A stretch of DNA of 64,000 bases from Thermolongibacillus altinsuensis (GTDB lineage Bacteria; Bacillota; Bacilli; Bacillales; Anoxybacillaceae). The DNA is taken from contig NZ_SLUL01000001.1 in NCBI RefSeq assembly GCF_004341205.1, positions 62,001 to 126,000 of the forward strand, written 5' to 3'. The notes beneath the pieces are model-generated. The model made no database searches. It was not told the DNA's origin and saw only the letters and a program-made list of their open reading frames with translations. Position numbers and translations under genes: made by a program. Every line of letters starts with the position of its first letter. Position 1 is the first letter of the stretch. Shown here in pieces: positions 63,703 through 64,000 of the stretch.

Positions 63703-64000
63703 ATGTGGATTTTTTTCGTTGTGATCATTTGTTTTATTTTTTATATGTGGATGGAAGCGCATCGAAATCGGATCGTGCGACATCATTTTTCTTTTTCTTC
63801 GTTTCCGAAAAGCTTTCGCCGTTTTCATCTCTTTTTTATTTCCGATATTCATCGGCGCCGCGTTTCGCCAAAGTTGATTGAGCGGTTAAAAGGGGACGTC
63901 GATCTTGTTGTTATCGGCGGCGATTTGACAGAAAAAGGGGTGCCATTTGCGCGGGTAAAGGAAAATATTCTGTTGTTAAGGCAACTGGGTCCTGTTTATT
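63703..64000 (+). CDS. ypbG: YpbG-like metallophosphoesterase, N-terminal part (partial)
   Basis: The gene continues beyond the window; 99 codons are visible. One membrane helix at 1-18, then a calcineurin-type phosphoesterase domain starting FFISDIHRRRVSPK and VVIGGDLTEKG. AGGAGGAATT precedes ATG 63703. The position after ypbF and cotJ matches B. subtilis ypbG. It is a second copy of the family represented at 20770-21636. Confidence 0.9.
   Translation, partial: MWIFFVVIICFIFYMWMEAHRNRIVRHHFSFSSFPKSFRRFHLFFISDIHRRRVSPKLIERLKGDVDLVVIGGDLTEKGVPFARVKENILLLRQLGPVY

Overview
The window reads as a moderately AT-rich, low-GC Firmicute of the Bacillaceae. Gene content and order match the Bacillus subtilis chromosome closely: yqkE-yqkF-nudF-spoIIM-fur-yqzK-xerD-drm-pupG, then dacF-spoIIA-spoVA-lysA, ypuA-ppiB-rib-ypuF-scp, dacB-spm-rluB-res, and serA-fer-ypbBCDEFG. 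Pyrimidine-nucleoside phosphorylase sitting between pupG and dacF, narGHJI next to yqkE and a cobalamin salvage operon next to the res genes point to a thermophilic relative of the Anoxybacillus/Geobacillus group. The species assignment is inference.

Layout. 1-3137: 3' end of the respiratory nitrate reductase operon (narG partial, narH, narJ, narI). 3236-8011: small genes, an aldo-keto reductase, nudF, spoIIM, fur with a PerR-like operator, yqzK and xerD. 8172-11522: nucleoside catabolism (deoB, punA, pdp) behind a promoter with a cre-like site. 11615-19350: sporulation block (dacF; spoIIAA-AB-sigF; spoVAA-AF), with recognisable candidate promoters for sigma F, sigma H and sigma G. 19438-20754: lysA. 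20770-22317: two AT-rich minus-strand genes (metallophosphoesterase, methyltransferase) that look inserted. 22603-28369: ypuA, ppiB, and the riboflavin operon ribD-E-BA-H-T behind an FMN riboswitch. 28380-33016: ypuF, scpA/scpB interrupted by an undecaprenyl-diphosphatase gene, an unknown gene, ypuI and an iron/manganese superoxide dismutase. 33103-42188: dacB (sigma-E promoter), spmA, spmB, rluB and resABCDE. 42219-44022: an RDD protein and an unusual M48 peptidase with C-terminal ankyrin repeats. 44217-53966: a cobalamin riboswitch and an eleven-gene corrinoid salvage operon. 54187-64000: PHP phosphatase, serA, ppa, fer, ypbB, recQ-type helicase, ypbD, ypbE, ypbF, cotJABC, a membrane protein and the start of ypbG.

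How the genes work together. The corrinoid operon is the most coherent accessory system. It takes up corrinoids (BtuF, BtuC, BtuD), hydrolyses adenosylcobinamide-type side chains (CbiZ domain fused to BtuD), rebuilds adenosylcobinamide phosphate (CobD, CbiB), activates it (CobU), joins the lower ligand (CobS, CobC), adenosylates cobalt (PduO type) and obtains alpha-ribazole by import and phosphorylation (CblT, CblS). No CobT is seen and no de novo ring-synthesis genes are present. A second, CobU-like small protein in this operon keeps the part that the first CobU has altered and lacks the nucleotide-binding features that the first one keeps. nar, res and fur genes reflect respiration and metal control, while roughly a quarter of the window serves sporulation. 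No tRNA, rRNA, CRISPR array, intact insertion sequence or prophage was seen.
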